Shown here: one piece after another, positions 24,235 to 34,609 of the stretch
Numbering within the stretch: the first letter of the stretch is position 1
Layout: each line of letters opens with the position of its first letter
Assembly: GCA_022496805.1 (NCBI GenBank)
Contig: CM040092.1
Span: 813,555 to 877,554, forward strand
Direction: 5' to 3'
Origin: Pohlia nutans
Lineage: Eukaryota > Streptophyta > Bryopsida > Bryales > Mniaceae
Length of the DNA stretch: 64,000 bases
The notes under the pieces: generated by a model
Told to the model about the DNA's origin: nothing
The model's database searches: none
What the model saw: only the letters and a program-made list of their open reading frames with translations
Position numbers and translations under genes: made by a program

Positions 24235-24565
24235 ACTTTGGCGTCCATTTTGTCATAGTAGAATAACTTTTTTTTTAAAAGAAATTGAACTTATAAATTT
24301 TGGAAAACCAAGCTAACTCTCATCTTCAAAAATCCGTTTGAGATTTCGAGCCTTCATTCAAAAGCTATAGACAAAATTCAGAGTGGGGTAGCAAGGAATA
24401 TTTTCTTTGATATTTTCAAACACCCTCTTTGAATTTTGTTTATAATTTGTGAATGGAGGCTCAAAATCACAAACGGATTTTTGGAGATGAAACTTAACTT
24501 GATTTCCCAACTTTTCTTAGTCCAAATGTTTTTGAAAAAAGTTATTTTACTATGCCAAAATGGTT
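24235..24565. repeat. Long imperfect hairpin inside CACTA
   Basis: The left arm (24235-24385) and right arm (24425-24565) are inverted copies. They share AAATCCGTTTG against CAAACGGATTT and CATAGTAGAATAAC against GTTATTTTACTATG. It is probably a foldback insertion or internal CACTA rearrangement. Confidence 0.75.
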
Positions 24566-24649
24566 TTCAAAGTTTGTTAAGTTCCAAAACATAGAATTAT
24601 AAGTGTATATGTAAGAAAAAAAACATATATATATTCATCAAATTCTAAT

Positions 24650-24714
24650 GGTGCTGAGTTTGTTAGAGTGTTGAGTCATATGTGTGAGATCCGAGTTTGA
24701 ACCCGAGTAGCATC
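24650..24714 (+). repeat. tRNA-like segment (possible SINE head)
   Basis: The 65 bases can pair at their ends (GGTGCTG with TAGCATC). They contain an A-box-like TGAGTTTGTTAGAG and a B-box-like GAGTTTGAACCCG. The anticodon arm is not convincing, so I do not call a functional tRNA. Confidence 0.5.
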
Positions 24715-24952
24715 GACGGGTGTAAAGCTTGGCTGCTCGAAAGCGGCAAACAACTAGAAAAAAGTTTTTCTGCTTGAAAAATTCCGGGCAGAAAAAAAAG
24801 TTTTATTTTAATTTTTTAATTTTTTATTTGACCAGATCAACAAAAAAATCAACAAATTTCTATTGATTATTGTCTTGTACAACTCGTCCGAAACAACTGA
24901 AAATATCAACGCTTCTCTGTTGATTTGGGCACTGAATTTTCTAGTAGTGTAA

Positions 24953-25337
24953 GCTCATGAGAAATAATTTGGTGAGAACCTGAACCTTCGGTTTCAACGA
25001 CAGATCAAGGGAGGCGACCAACATAAAGATTGTAGGCGTTGACTTGTGCGTGGTGGGAAGAACAGAGAACCTGATCTCCCACGGCATTATAGTGCGTTTG
25101 GGGACTGAGTACCAAGCACTTTGTGGTCTTGATCGGAATGCAAAATCCATGATGGGAAAGTTCTTCTAAAGTCACCTTTTAAATCAAAATGAAGCCAATG
25201 TTGCCGTTGGAGAGGGCTCCACCGAGTTGGGGTGGAGATGCTCTAAAGAAATATACCTTGACCCCAACTATATATGGTGAAGAATCAATAAAAACTAACT
25301 AAATTCTATTTTAAGTTACATACGTAGGCATGGGGGA
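24953..25337. other. Flank of the CACTA insertion
   Basis: Moderate-complexity sequence with an open minus frame (24941-25150) that includes the CACTA end and so is not a gene. I see no known domain. Confidence 0.4.
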
Positions 25338-25547
25338 GGGCAAACCAACACCCACGCTCGGACCCCCATTTTTAAAGTTTTCTCATGTGGAGGGGTCCAA
25401 ATCTTTTTTTTGAAAATTTTAATTTTGTGTTTGGGGTCTATAACTATAACATAGTCTAGGATGACCCACTATGTCCAAAAATAGGGGCAAGCTTTTGTTT
25501 TTGCTTTTTAAACTCTGGTCCAAGTGTGGGTGTTGGTCAGTTCGCCC
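25338..25547. mobile_element. Small inverted-repeat MITE, GGGCAAAC ends
   Basis: The left end GGGCAAACCAACACCCACGC and the reversed right end GGGCGAACTGACCAACACCC share the ACCAACACCCAC motif. It is 210 bp; the target duplication is unclear. Confidence 0.6.
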
Positions 25548-25919
25548 AATCCCACAGACAGGCATCTCATGCTGCAAGTTGCCACCCACCCATGCCCCAA
25601 GTTGACATTGCAGTAAGGTTATGCACGGAGTTCTCTACAATGAGTGCAACCAACATTTCCCAAGGCAACAAATTGTCTCCATTTTGAACTTTTTGGGCCC
25701 CCAATTCCATAGGTGACCCTAATTGACAAAGTGAGGTCCCAGGCCTCAATTTTGAATTCAAAATTTTAAAAAATGGTCTATGAGATCTAAAAAAAGAAAT
25801 CCAAAAATACAAAAAGAGGGGGGGGGCAAACTTTGGAAAACATTCGTAGCACTGACTTAGAGAGGTATGTTATGCAGTAACTTAAGTTAAGGTCAAGGCA
25901 CCTAAAATCACTCATATAA

Positions 25920-26840
25920 CCCCTAAAGGACCAGGTGGACGCATTATGTTCAAGAATAATTTCATTGCTTTAGTAACTTATTTGGATTCTATAATTTTGA
26001 CCCAATGTTAACTAAAGAATTGTAAATGTCTATTACAAGAACACAAAAATCTTCAAGATTTGCAATTATGTTTATTGATCCACCAGGGAAAAACTAAAAC
26101 GTCAACGTAGGTAAACTTGGGACATAGTAGTTAGGGAGGTTGATGACCTAAAAGGCATTTTCACACTAAGGCATCACATTTGTCAAAACAAAAAGTGTAC
26201 AATATGTAAAACATTTGCCATTACTACATCATTAACACTATATAATAATTACGAATTTAAAAATATATACATATATATAATGGAATAATTTCAAAATCTT
26301 TGGAATCTTTTCTATATATTATTTATATTATTTTGGAATGTTTTGGAATATTCCATTTTTTTGGAAATATTTACACATTTTATGCAATGTAACAATTAAT
26401 GACGATCGCAAACACCGGCTCAACCAGTCACTTCACCCAAACATAAATCTTTGAGAATCAATCATTTTTCTTGTTTTTAGTTTTAGAACACCATTTTTAA
26501 TGAGCACCTAGATGCAATACATCTTTGTATGCTCCTGAAATTTCAAATGCTAATTATGGTTCTAGAATTTATAAGAATGTTTGCAGTGAATGACCTGTTG
26601 AATTTGCTCAAAAATTTCAAAAAACAACTCATGAGAAAACCCTATAATCATGTAAAATATATGGTAGATTGTTTTGGAAATTGATATACAGTCTTACAAC
26701 TAAGTCCTCTTTGAGCTTCAACAGTGAAGTTTTCTATATGAACATTTCTATATGAACACTGATTAAAAGATATAACTGCGTTCTTGAAAGCATCACGAGA
26801 AAGTGATAAAATTTTAGAGATGAGCATGGTCTTTTAGTAG
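25920..26840. mobile_element. TTAA element, GGACC type
   Basis: The left flank is ATAA (25916-25919, a one-base variant) followed by CCCCTAAAGGACC. The right end is ATGGTCTTTTAGTAG with TTAA at 26841-26844. The right 260 bp matches 28500-28748. It is 921 bp and non-coding; the span may include a second insertion. Confidence 0.62.
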
Positions 26841-27379
26841 TTAAGCTATTGTGCTTGGAGTTTTTTGAAAAGGGACTATTTTGGTTGATAGACAAATAAA
26901 GTTCATGAATGAAAGTGAAAAAGAAATAAAAAAATCTCAATGAAAATATAATTTATATGAATTTTGTAAGTGAAAAGTTGGTTATAATTTATATGAATTT
27001 TGTGCCATATAGGTGGTGTCGGTTTTACAACGCAAAAAGTATCATGAATTGCATCCTAAACGCCCTAATCCCGCTCACTTGTAAGGTAGAAACACCCTAT
27101 TTTGTCCCTACAACACCCATTCTTGCATTGTAGACTTGCTCTAAGACTGTCCCTAAAAGTGCATTTGGAACCATTATCTTTCTTAACTCTCACTGGTTGA
27201 ATTTGAATTTTATAAGGATTGATTTTCAGACAACTCTATGGGACTGTTTAAGTGGTCCAGGAAAATTTAGGACACTTTGAAAATTCTAACCAACAACCTT
27301 AAAATGTGCCATAACATCTATCTAAAAGCACCATCATTAAATTTTACTCCATGTTCACGACCTTGGCAAGGTAATTATA

Positions 27380-27535
27380 TCACAAGTAAAAAACATGTTA
27401 GAGATAACATGGAAATGTCACGTTGAATATGTTATGGATAAACATGATAAAGCGAGAATTGTGTTATCTTATTTATTCATCACACATTCAATGTGATATT
27501 TCCATGTTAATTTCAACCATGTTTTTACTAGTATA
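27380..27535. repeat. Foldback MITE
   Basis: Inverted arms carry AACATGGAAATGTCA-like and TGATATTTCCATGTT motifs, with an inner ATGTGTGATG-like inversion. Related sequence flanks the TTAA element at 29098-29665. Confidence 0.5.
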
Positions 27536-27554
27536 ATCTATATCAAACACAAAT

Positions 27555-28166
27555 AACACACAATTCGCTATTTACGCACTTGGTCATATAATCATGCACT
27601 TGGTCCCCAAGCGCATAAATTTTTTTGTTTAACTTTTTTTTTTAAAAACGACAATTGTTTTCTTTCTTCAATCCCTTACATTGTAAACAAACAATTATTT
27701 TAATTATTTTTTATTCTTATCTTTATCTTTTATTTTATCTTTTCTTTATATCTTGATTTCTTTCATGTCTTCTTTCTTGTCTTGCTCTTGTCTTTCTTCT
27801 TGTCTTCCTTTTTATCTTTTTTTTTCTTCTACTTTTTCTTCAGTTGTGGCTGCTGAACCCTAAACAATGGGAGCAAAGCAACAAAAGAAATTAAAAAAAT
27901 AAAAATAAAAATAAAAATAAAATTCTTCCTTCTTTCTGGTTGGCCGTGGGGTGCTGCTGAACCCTAAATGGTAGCCGCCAAAAAAAATAAAAAAAAATAA
28001 AAATGTTTTTTTTCTTCTTTTTAGCCATCGGGTGCTGCTGAACCCTAAATGGCGGCCGCCCAAAAAAAAAAATCTTTTTTTTTTTTTTTTTTTTTTTTTT
28101 TGAAAGTCAAATATGCTTATGAAATGAGCGCACTTGGCCAAGTGCATAAATAGCGAATTGCGTGTT
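27555..28166. mobile_element. Second AACAC-ended transposon, 4-bp duplication
   Basis: The ends are AACACACAATTCGC and, reversed, AACACGCAATTCGC. AAAT lies on both sides (27551-27554, 28167-28170). It shares TIRs and the CACTTGGYCATATAATCATG region with 19833-21137. The centre holds three tandem copies of a unit containing GCTGCTGAACCCTAAA, separated by A-rich spacers. It is 612 bp. The 132-codon minus frame over it is low-complexity. Confidence 0.85.
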
Positions 28167-28292
28167 AAATAACTTTCAATCAAAACCTTTTGTTTGATTG
28201 GCAAAAAATAGTCAAAATGAAAGTTTTTTATGAATGCTAAATTTGATCCAAAACTCATTATTTTATACTCAAATTTGACTAATTTTCTTTAA

Positions 28293-28748
28293 CCCCTAAA
28301 GGACCAAAGCTGATTTTCCAAGTTTGATCAACTCAGTGTGGAATGACTATTGATTCTCAATTTTTGAGATTTTTTGTGGTGATTCTACTATGTGTAATAA
28401 AAATAGGATGGTAATTTGTGTACGTAGGTGATGTATAGATCAAAAGATACAATCATACAAAGGTGAAAAATTTAACTGTGGGCAACTCCTAAAAACTTTC
28501 ATACAATGAATGACATCTTGAATTTGTTCAAAAATTTCAAAAAACAACTCATGATCAAACCTTATAATCATGTAATATTTAGGGTGATTGTTTTAAAATT
28601 GATATATAGTCTCACGACTAAGTCCTCTTTGAGCTTCGATAGTGAAGTTTTCTACATAAATACCAATTAAGAGATAATTATAGCTGCCTTCTTGAAAGCA
28701 TCACGAGAAAGTGATAAAATTTTAGGGTTGAGCATGGTCCTTTAGGAC
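28293..28748. mobile_element. TTAA element, GGACC type
   Basis: TTAA lies at 28289-28292 and 28749-28752. The ends are CCCCTAAAGGACCAAAGC and, reversed, GTCCTAAAGGACCATGC. It is 456 bp and non-coding. Confidence 0.85.
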
Positions 28749-29097
28749 TTAAAACCCTTTTGGACTTAAAATTGCAAAAGATTATAAAATTTAAAATGTC
28801 ATGTTGTTTCAATTTTTTATTTATTTATATTTTATAAAAGTCATATATTTGATCACATATTATGGTGCATCTAAATTGTGTTTGAAACAAGTAGTTAATT
28901 AGAATTTGATTATGCTCAAGGCCTAAAAAATGACATTTAAAGTATTGAGCACTAAGTTGGTGGCAATATGAGTCCTCGTATGAGTCTTGGGCACCATGCT
29001 CTAACACTATTCCTTGATGCCCAAAGATCACCCTTTTTGCTTATGATTTGTTATGGATAAACATCATGAGAAGGTGAAAATTGTCGTATCTTGTTAA

Positions 29098-29665
29098 CTC
29101 CTAAACGTCCTCACCTAGTCACCCCTCTCCAAGTTTGGAGAATTTCAAAGGTGTCTTATAAAATGTAACGAAGGGATATTTTGTACTCGATATATAAATA
29201 AAAGTTGTACATTATGAGTTTTTAATTCTATCCAAATGGTTAGATCTATGATTACTGTCACCAATAATTTTGTATACAATTTAAAACTTAAAACTTATTT
29301 GTAATCTGATTACGAATACAATATTGACAATTTGTACATGAAATTTGTTTTGATTGGTTGAAATGTAACACTCTAAGCGTAGTGATTCTTGGAGATTTTT
29401 TGGTTGCTTTTTTTTATGAGTTGACTTTTTTAAGAGCACTTTTACACTAAAATCTTCAAAATTTTGGGTGAATCACAACAACACGAAATAAGGCATAAAA
29501 TTTTCACAAATCATCCCCTTTTTAATTGGATCACACATGCATGAAGCTAACTTACCATAAAATGTATAGTAAAAGCATCCACATTGCAAAAAGTGCATGA
29601 CAGATGAGAAAATTGTATTTGATTCTATACATCATCTACTTTCTAGATGGTTGGATGTTTAGGGG
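29098..29665. mobile_element. TTAA element, family A, inverted
   Basis: TTAA lies at 29094-29097 and 29666-29669. The ends are CTCCTAAACGTCCTCACC and, reversed, CCCCTAAACATCCAACC. Its interior is the reverse complement of 10107-10680. It is inserted in an older repeat whose two halves flank it. Confidence 0.87.
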
Positions 29666-30165
29666 TTAATCCATAACACATTCAATATGAAAATTTCATA
29701 TTATATTTAACAAAGCATTAGAGGAAATTTGACGCCTTAACAAGGCAGCGAGTTACTATTCCAAAAATTAATTACAAAAATAAAATAAATAAAATAAAAT
29801 AAATAAAATAAAATAATTTTTTTAAAAATATTCAAAATTCAAAATATTGAAATCTGACGTAGTCACCTATTGGCCACGTCAGACTGGATATTATAATTTT
29901 ATAATAATTTTATAATAATAAAAAATAAAGAGTAAAGAAAATCTTTTAATGCTTTTAAAATAATTTTGAATACTTTTTGAATACTTTCAAATATTTTTAA
30001 ATAATATATAATTTATTAAAATATACTTTATTATTAAAATAGTTTTCCAAAAAAAATTAGTTTTTGGCACGAGTTTCGAAACAACCCTCTTCTAATGGTT
30101 TTCTATTAGTGGCAATATCAAAGGGTACATAATTTTGTATTTGTTTTCAAATGTGACTGATTGGA

Positions 30166-30510
30166 TGTTGTGTCACGAACATACCTTTTCGTAGCCTTGT
30201 AGAAGCTTCTCTATATTTGATCATGGATAGAAGTTCATAACTAGTACGACCTTTGGGTTTCTAGAAGGTTCTATAAATAGATGACGAGACGAAGGGTTCT
30301 TCAGTCTCGTCGACACCAGTATTGGAGTCCTCTTGTATTCCCGTCCTTGTTAATAAGATTTGCTCTTTGAGTATTCGTGAACTTCTTTTCTATTCTTGTA
30401 TAGCAACCCTCTAGCACTTGATGAGAGTTTCTTTTTGTATGACCTTGCTTCTTTCTTATATCCCGCCCGTTCCTATCCTTTAAATGTTGAGCCAAAATCT
30501 CATCTCAAAG
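30166..30510 (+). mobile_element. LTR-like segment with heat-shock-type promoter
   Basis: It begins near TGTTGTGTCACGAAC. TTCTAGAAGGTTC at 30259-30271 matches a three-unit heat shock element (nTTCn-nGAAn-nTTCn). It is followed directly by TATAAATA at 30272-30279, then a leader-like stretch rich in CTCTTTGAG and TTCTT. This is the layout of a plant Ty1/copia LTR (U3, TATA, R/U5). No internal domain or second LTR is present, so it would be a solo LTR. Its ends and target duplication are not resolved. Confidence 0.5.
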
Positions 30511-30647
30511 TACTAAGAGCATGCACAACCTTTTGCAGTAGATACGTATCACGCAAGAGGCTCCCATGAAAGCAATCATGATGAGGGCAACGCAAAGCAT
30601 TTTTTCATAGAAGACATAAAAAATGAGGCCCGACACGACAAACTTTT

Positions 30648-31442
30648 GGGCGTCTGTATGCTGCGGTCCACTAACTCATCTTGGTGAACTAATTACATTT
30701 TGGTGCACATTTGTGCTCTTTGATCAATTTGTCTAAAAAGCTAACTTTCAAACCAATTTGAAAATTATGTAGCAACTAACTTCTACATTTATGTACATAT
30801 TATCCAAAAAATAAAATTTTAGAATGTTAAAATGATTTTATGTTGAAGATTTTGAATATCAAAACTCCCATTTTAATAACAGTTTTACCAATTTATGATC
30901 AAACTTTGAATGTAAATATAGTTCATATTTGATTCTATATTAAAAAAAATTTAAATAAAAAACTAGCATAATTTCATTCTCAAGTACATTCAAAAAAGAA
31001 ATCCATCAATTTTTTTTTAAAATAGAGAAACAATTCATCCCTCCTAAAATTAACACATTTAAAAATTTAAAACTTTAATCAATTAAAAAAAATTGAAAAA
31101 ATTGGAAGATATTTTTCTTCACATATTTCAACATTGGAAAAATTGAAAGCTCAAAATTCCATCCACAATCCTCTATTCTCCTTCTCTTTTAGAATTTAGA
31201 GTGCATATTATGCATTGTAACAATGCACTAGTTTACTCTTTAATTCATACTTCATTAAAATATAATGCCAGATTTTTAATTTTCTATCAAATTTTTTTCT
31301 CTATTATCTATACAGTCCATCCTACCACTTTAGATCACTCAAAAAATATTATTTTATCTTAAATGGGTTTTTCAAGTTCTCAAAATCCTCAAAAGAGTGC
31401 ACAGGGACAACAATTCTAGTGGACCGTACTACACAAACGCCC
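30648..31442. mobile_element. Inverted-repeat element, GGGCGT ends
   Basis: The left end GGGCGTCTGTATGCTGCGGT and the reversed right end GGGCGTTTGTGTAGTACGGT both run into CCACTA. The 795 bp element is AT-rich and non-coding. Flanking TTT and TAT do not form an exact duplication. Confidence 0.65.
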
Positions 31443-31750
31443 TATTGTGGCTTTCAAAGCCTAGTTGTGTTCAAAAATAAAAACAAAAGGCTCATGCTTT
31501 TCAAAGACAATCACAATAGCATCTCATTCTTTTGTACAATATATGCTATAAATTACTGGTGTTAGTAGGGTTTGAGCTGAAATTTGATGGGTCCTAGTGG
31601 ATTGAGAATCACTGGTAGATGTAGCTAGCTTTAGTAGGTCCCTTTTAGAGGGCCATTTAGCTTGTGAAGAACTGTGCATGCCCTAAGAGTATGTGCTAAG
31701 ACATCCCATCAAACAAAAATAGCATGACTACTTTAAACATCAGGAGAAAG

Positions 31751-32023
31751 GTGGGGTCTCCAAAAGGCCCTTGGTTTTGGCACGTGCAGAAAATTTGAGG
31801 TATGCCTGCATGTTTTTGACGCTGGCACCAATGGTGTCACGACGCTGTCAGCAGTGCAGTTCCGTGGGTCGAGCCAATCGACGCTGCCAGCACTGCCAGC
31901 ACTGCAGCTTCCAACACTGTCAGTGGGCAGCGACCTTCACTCATGGTTTTACAAACAGAGGGGTGTTTGGGCAGTTTGTTCACCTAACCTGGGCTGCCTT
32001 AGAGGGCCCTTTGGGGACCCCAC
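31751..32023. mobile_element. Short inverted-repeat MITE, GTGGGGTC ends
   Basis: The left GTGGGGTCTCCAAAAGGCCC and the reversed right GTGGGGTCCCCAAAGGGCCC pair along 20 bases. The interior is GC-richer with repeated GCCAGCACTGC. The frames crossing it are not genes. Confidence 0.65.
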
Positions 32024-32552
32024 ATTTCCCCTAATGTATGAATCTTGTCTTGGTAGGATGTAGGGATGAGAGTGTTTCTCCACGTAGCCTTAAATTTCCC
32101 AATTATGTCCAAATGTCTTATTCGTTGACTTATTTATGTGAAATTCATTCATAGGGAGGGCAAACTGTAGGGTGTGATGAAGGGTGGAGAGAGTAACATA
32201 AGGGATTGAGATTTGGACATATGAAGGGCCACGTTAGTCAAACAAGATATGGCTTGGAGTGAGTGAGTACCATGTGAGTGCATGTGATGTTGTTCATGGA
32301 TGTGGTGCGATGCACTTCAAAAGCATTACAGATTTCGAAGGCCATTTCTACAAGTTTAGAGGCTGTTCTATATAGCTAAATCAGGCCCGGTGCCATAAGT
32401 TCAATTCTGCAAATTCAATAAGAACGGAAGATTTCGTAAGTTCTCCACAGTTATAACCTTGTTCCCTTGATTTTTAATGCCAGTGAACGGATCGCCAATA
32501 GTCGGAATCCGCTTGTAACGGCTTGTTCTCGAGTACATTCGTAATGGAGATT

Positions 32553-32757
32553 CCAAATGGCTTGGTAGGGTGAACCAAAAGAGCTATGCTTTGTCTACCC
32601 GTGTTAAAGCCTAGATTGTCCGACCTCATGCCACATGGCTTGCATCCTTTGACATGACTTGTGTTTCAGCATAGACAACCTTCCAGGCTTACTCTAAGTA
32701 GCCTAGGCTTTTACGTGGGTGGACAAAGCATGGCTCTTTTGGTCCACTCTAATTTGG
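32553..32757. repeat. Foldback repeat
   Basis: The left arm (32553-32616) and right arm (32702-32757) are inverted copies, sharing ACCAAAAGAGC with GCTCTTTTGGT and AAAGCCTAG with CTAGGCTTTT. Confidence 0.75.
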
Positions 32758-32882
32758 CATGTAGTGAGACTTGCAACACAATTGTTAAAAGTGTGACAAC
32801 TCCTCCCTAGCCACCCAACCATAGTAGCATGGCGTTTTAGGTGTTGTTTATGTTAGAATTAAGTTACTCATATGGTAATTAA

Positions 32883-33441
32883 CCTCTAAAGGACCGCGGG
32901 TTTTTCTTGTTTGAGAGCATCATTTTCACCTCTTTCTATTCATTTTCTTATGAAGTTTTTTTGCTCTTGATAGAAAATACCAAATTAAACATTCAGATAA
33001 AATTTAAGATTTTTTTTGACCAATTTAACAATTTTTCCCATGTCTTCAAAGACGGTCCAAAAATATCAAAAAAGATTGCAATTTCATCTTTTCACTTCAA
33101 ACGCTATAATCTTGCAATCTGTATGGTCAAATTCTATGAAAATTTTACCATGCACTCTCTTGGTAATCTTAAACAAGATCCTACAATTAGAGTTGAAAAA
33201 TAATGATTTCTGAGGTTTATTTTGAGCCCTGCCCGAACTGCCCATTATTCCCCAAAAAAACCCCCTTTGCTCCATAACTTCTACTTAAAAAGTCGGAATC
33301 AAAAAAAATTAAATCTCCATTTTTTCTATTGATATACCAAATTCACATAATTTACTTCAAAAAATAAAAATAAAAATTGACACCGTGGGAACCTATCTAA
33401 ACATTGAAATGTCCTAGTTAGAACAGTTGGTCTTTTAGAAG
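32883..33441. mobile_element. TTAA element, GGACC type
   Basis: TTAA lies at 32879-32882 and 33442-33445. The ends are CCTCTAAAGGACCG and, reversed, CTTCTAAAAGACCAAC. It is 559 bp and non-coding. Confidence 0.8.
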
Positions 33442-33445
33442 TTAA

Positions 33446-34070
33446 ATTACTTCTGAAGTAACTAATATGACCAAACGTCTATGGCTCCAAGTTTGTTAGA
33501 ACACCAAAGTAGTAGTCTAGTTAGTATGTACATGTTCTAAGTATGTAAACAGACAATACTAGGACTATAAATGTTATTAGTTTTTCCTGGAGGGGCATTA
33601 TCCCCAAACTTGACTTGGATGGCTATTTGTGGATGGAACCCAAATCCATGGATTCATACCGTACCATAGTGCCACTACAGGCTTGTTTCCATCGTGGGTA
33701 GAGGAGATCACATTTTCTAATTGGCAAGATCTCATTTCTATGATTGAGTGGTGAGTCACATCGTAAACATTATTTACCTTTTTTGCACACTATCTTTCTT
33801 AATTTAACAATCTAGGGTTTTTACACATGTCCTTAGGGCATCTCCACCATCCAAAAATTACAGCTTTGTATACCATGTAGTTCCCCACCAACATCACTCA
33901 ATTAGACTCTGAAAATAGTAATTAAACCATTGACAAGTCACCATGCATTTATGCATGGTTGTGCAATTATAATTAACCCTTTGCAACCCATGCAACTACA
34001 TTGTGGACACTAAAACATGTTTTTGCAACCTACCGTAAGATCTACTTCAATCCAAGCATCAATGTTTGAA
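33446..34070. other. Non-coding stretch
   Basis: Nothing supported beyond a GGGCATCTCCACCATCC motif near 33838, which resembles ends of GAGCATC-type MITEs without a partner. Confidence 0.4.
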
Positions 34071-34109
34071 GTTCAAATGTGGAGACTTCATCTCACGCAC
34101 ACACTTCAA

Positions 34110-34605
34110 AAACAAAATTTTGATTTGGAGTTGTGAAGCTATCAAAACACCTATCTACAAAACACCAAAATATTGCAAATACCTCAAAATACAACAAATA
34201 CTTACAAATACAACACATCTACTATGCGGTATTTCTCGTGTTTGGAAGTTTGTTATCTTCTTTTATTTTTTGGATTGTATTATCTTGTTTATGTTCCATT
34301 AGTGTATGTATTCCAATCTTTGATCAATGTACCAACCCCTTTCATATTTATACATATAAATTTTGTTCTAAACCATATATGGATAAGTCACTCTCACTTA
34401 TAAAATTTATGATAATTATAGGTGAGTCTGTTCTTGACATGGAAGATTGCAATGGAGATATAGGTGTTGATATAGGTCATTGTTGAACAACTTAACTTTC
34501 ATTTTTGAAAATTTAACCCAAATTCTATTTAACTTTGAAGTCACACACCTTCCAAAATCTTGTTTTTGAGTATGTATTATACGGTCCAGAGACACACTAT
34601 GACAT
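34110..34605. mobile_element. Internal fragment of the CCCTTTAACG TTAA family
   Basis: It matches 55570-56045 across AATACTTACAAATACAACAC, the ATGTTCCATTAGTGTATGTA region and the ATGGATAAGTCACTCTCACTT region. Neither terminus is preserved. Open frames here are chance. Confidence 0.7.
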
Positions 34606-34609
34606 TACT

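Larger units (their letters stand above)
22559..24949. mobile_element. Non-autonomous CACTA element
   Basis: The left end is CACTACTAGAAAATCGTG and the reversed right end is CACTACTAGAAAATTCAGTG. Both continue into a CCAAATCAACA subterminal motif that recurs inside. The 3 bp duplication TAA lies at 22556-22558 and 24950-24952. The 2,391 bp element has no transposase. It carries a nested TTAA element (22871-23778), a long hairpin (24235-24565) and a tRNA-like segment (24650-24714). Confidence 0.92.

Noticed and set aside
24650..24714. Functional tRNA gene
   Set aside because: Acceptor ends pair and a B box is present, but the anticodon arm does not form. It lies inside a transposon.
30301..30495. 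64-codon minus frame as a gene
   Set aside because: It lies antisense to the LTR-like leader and matches no family.
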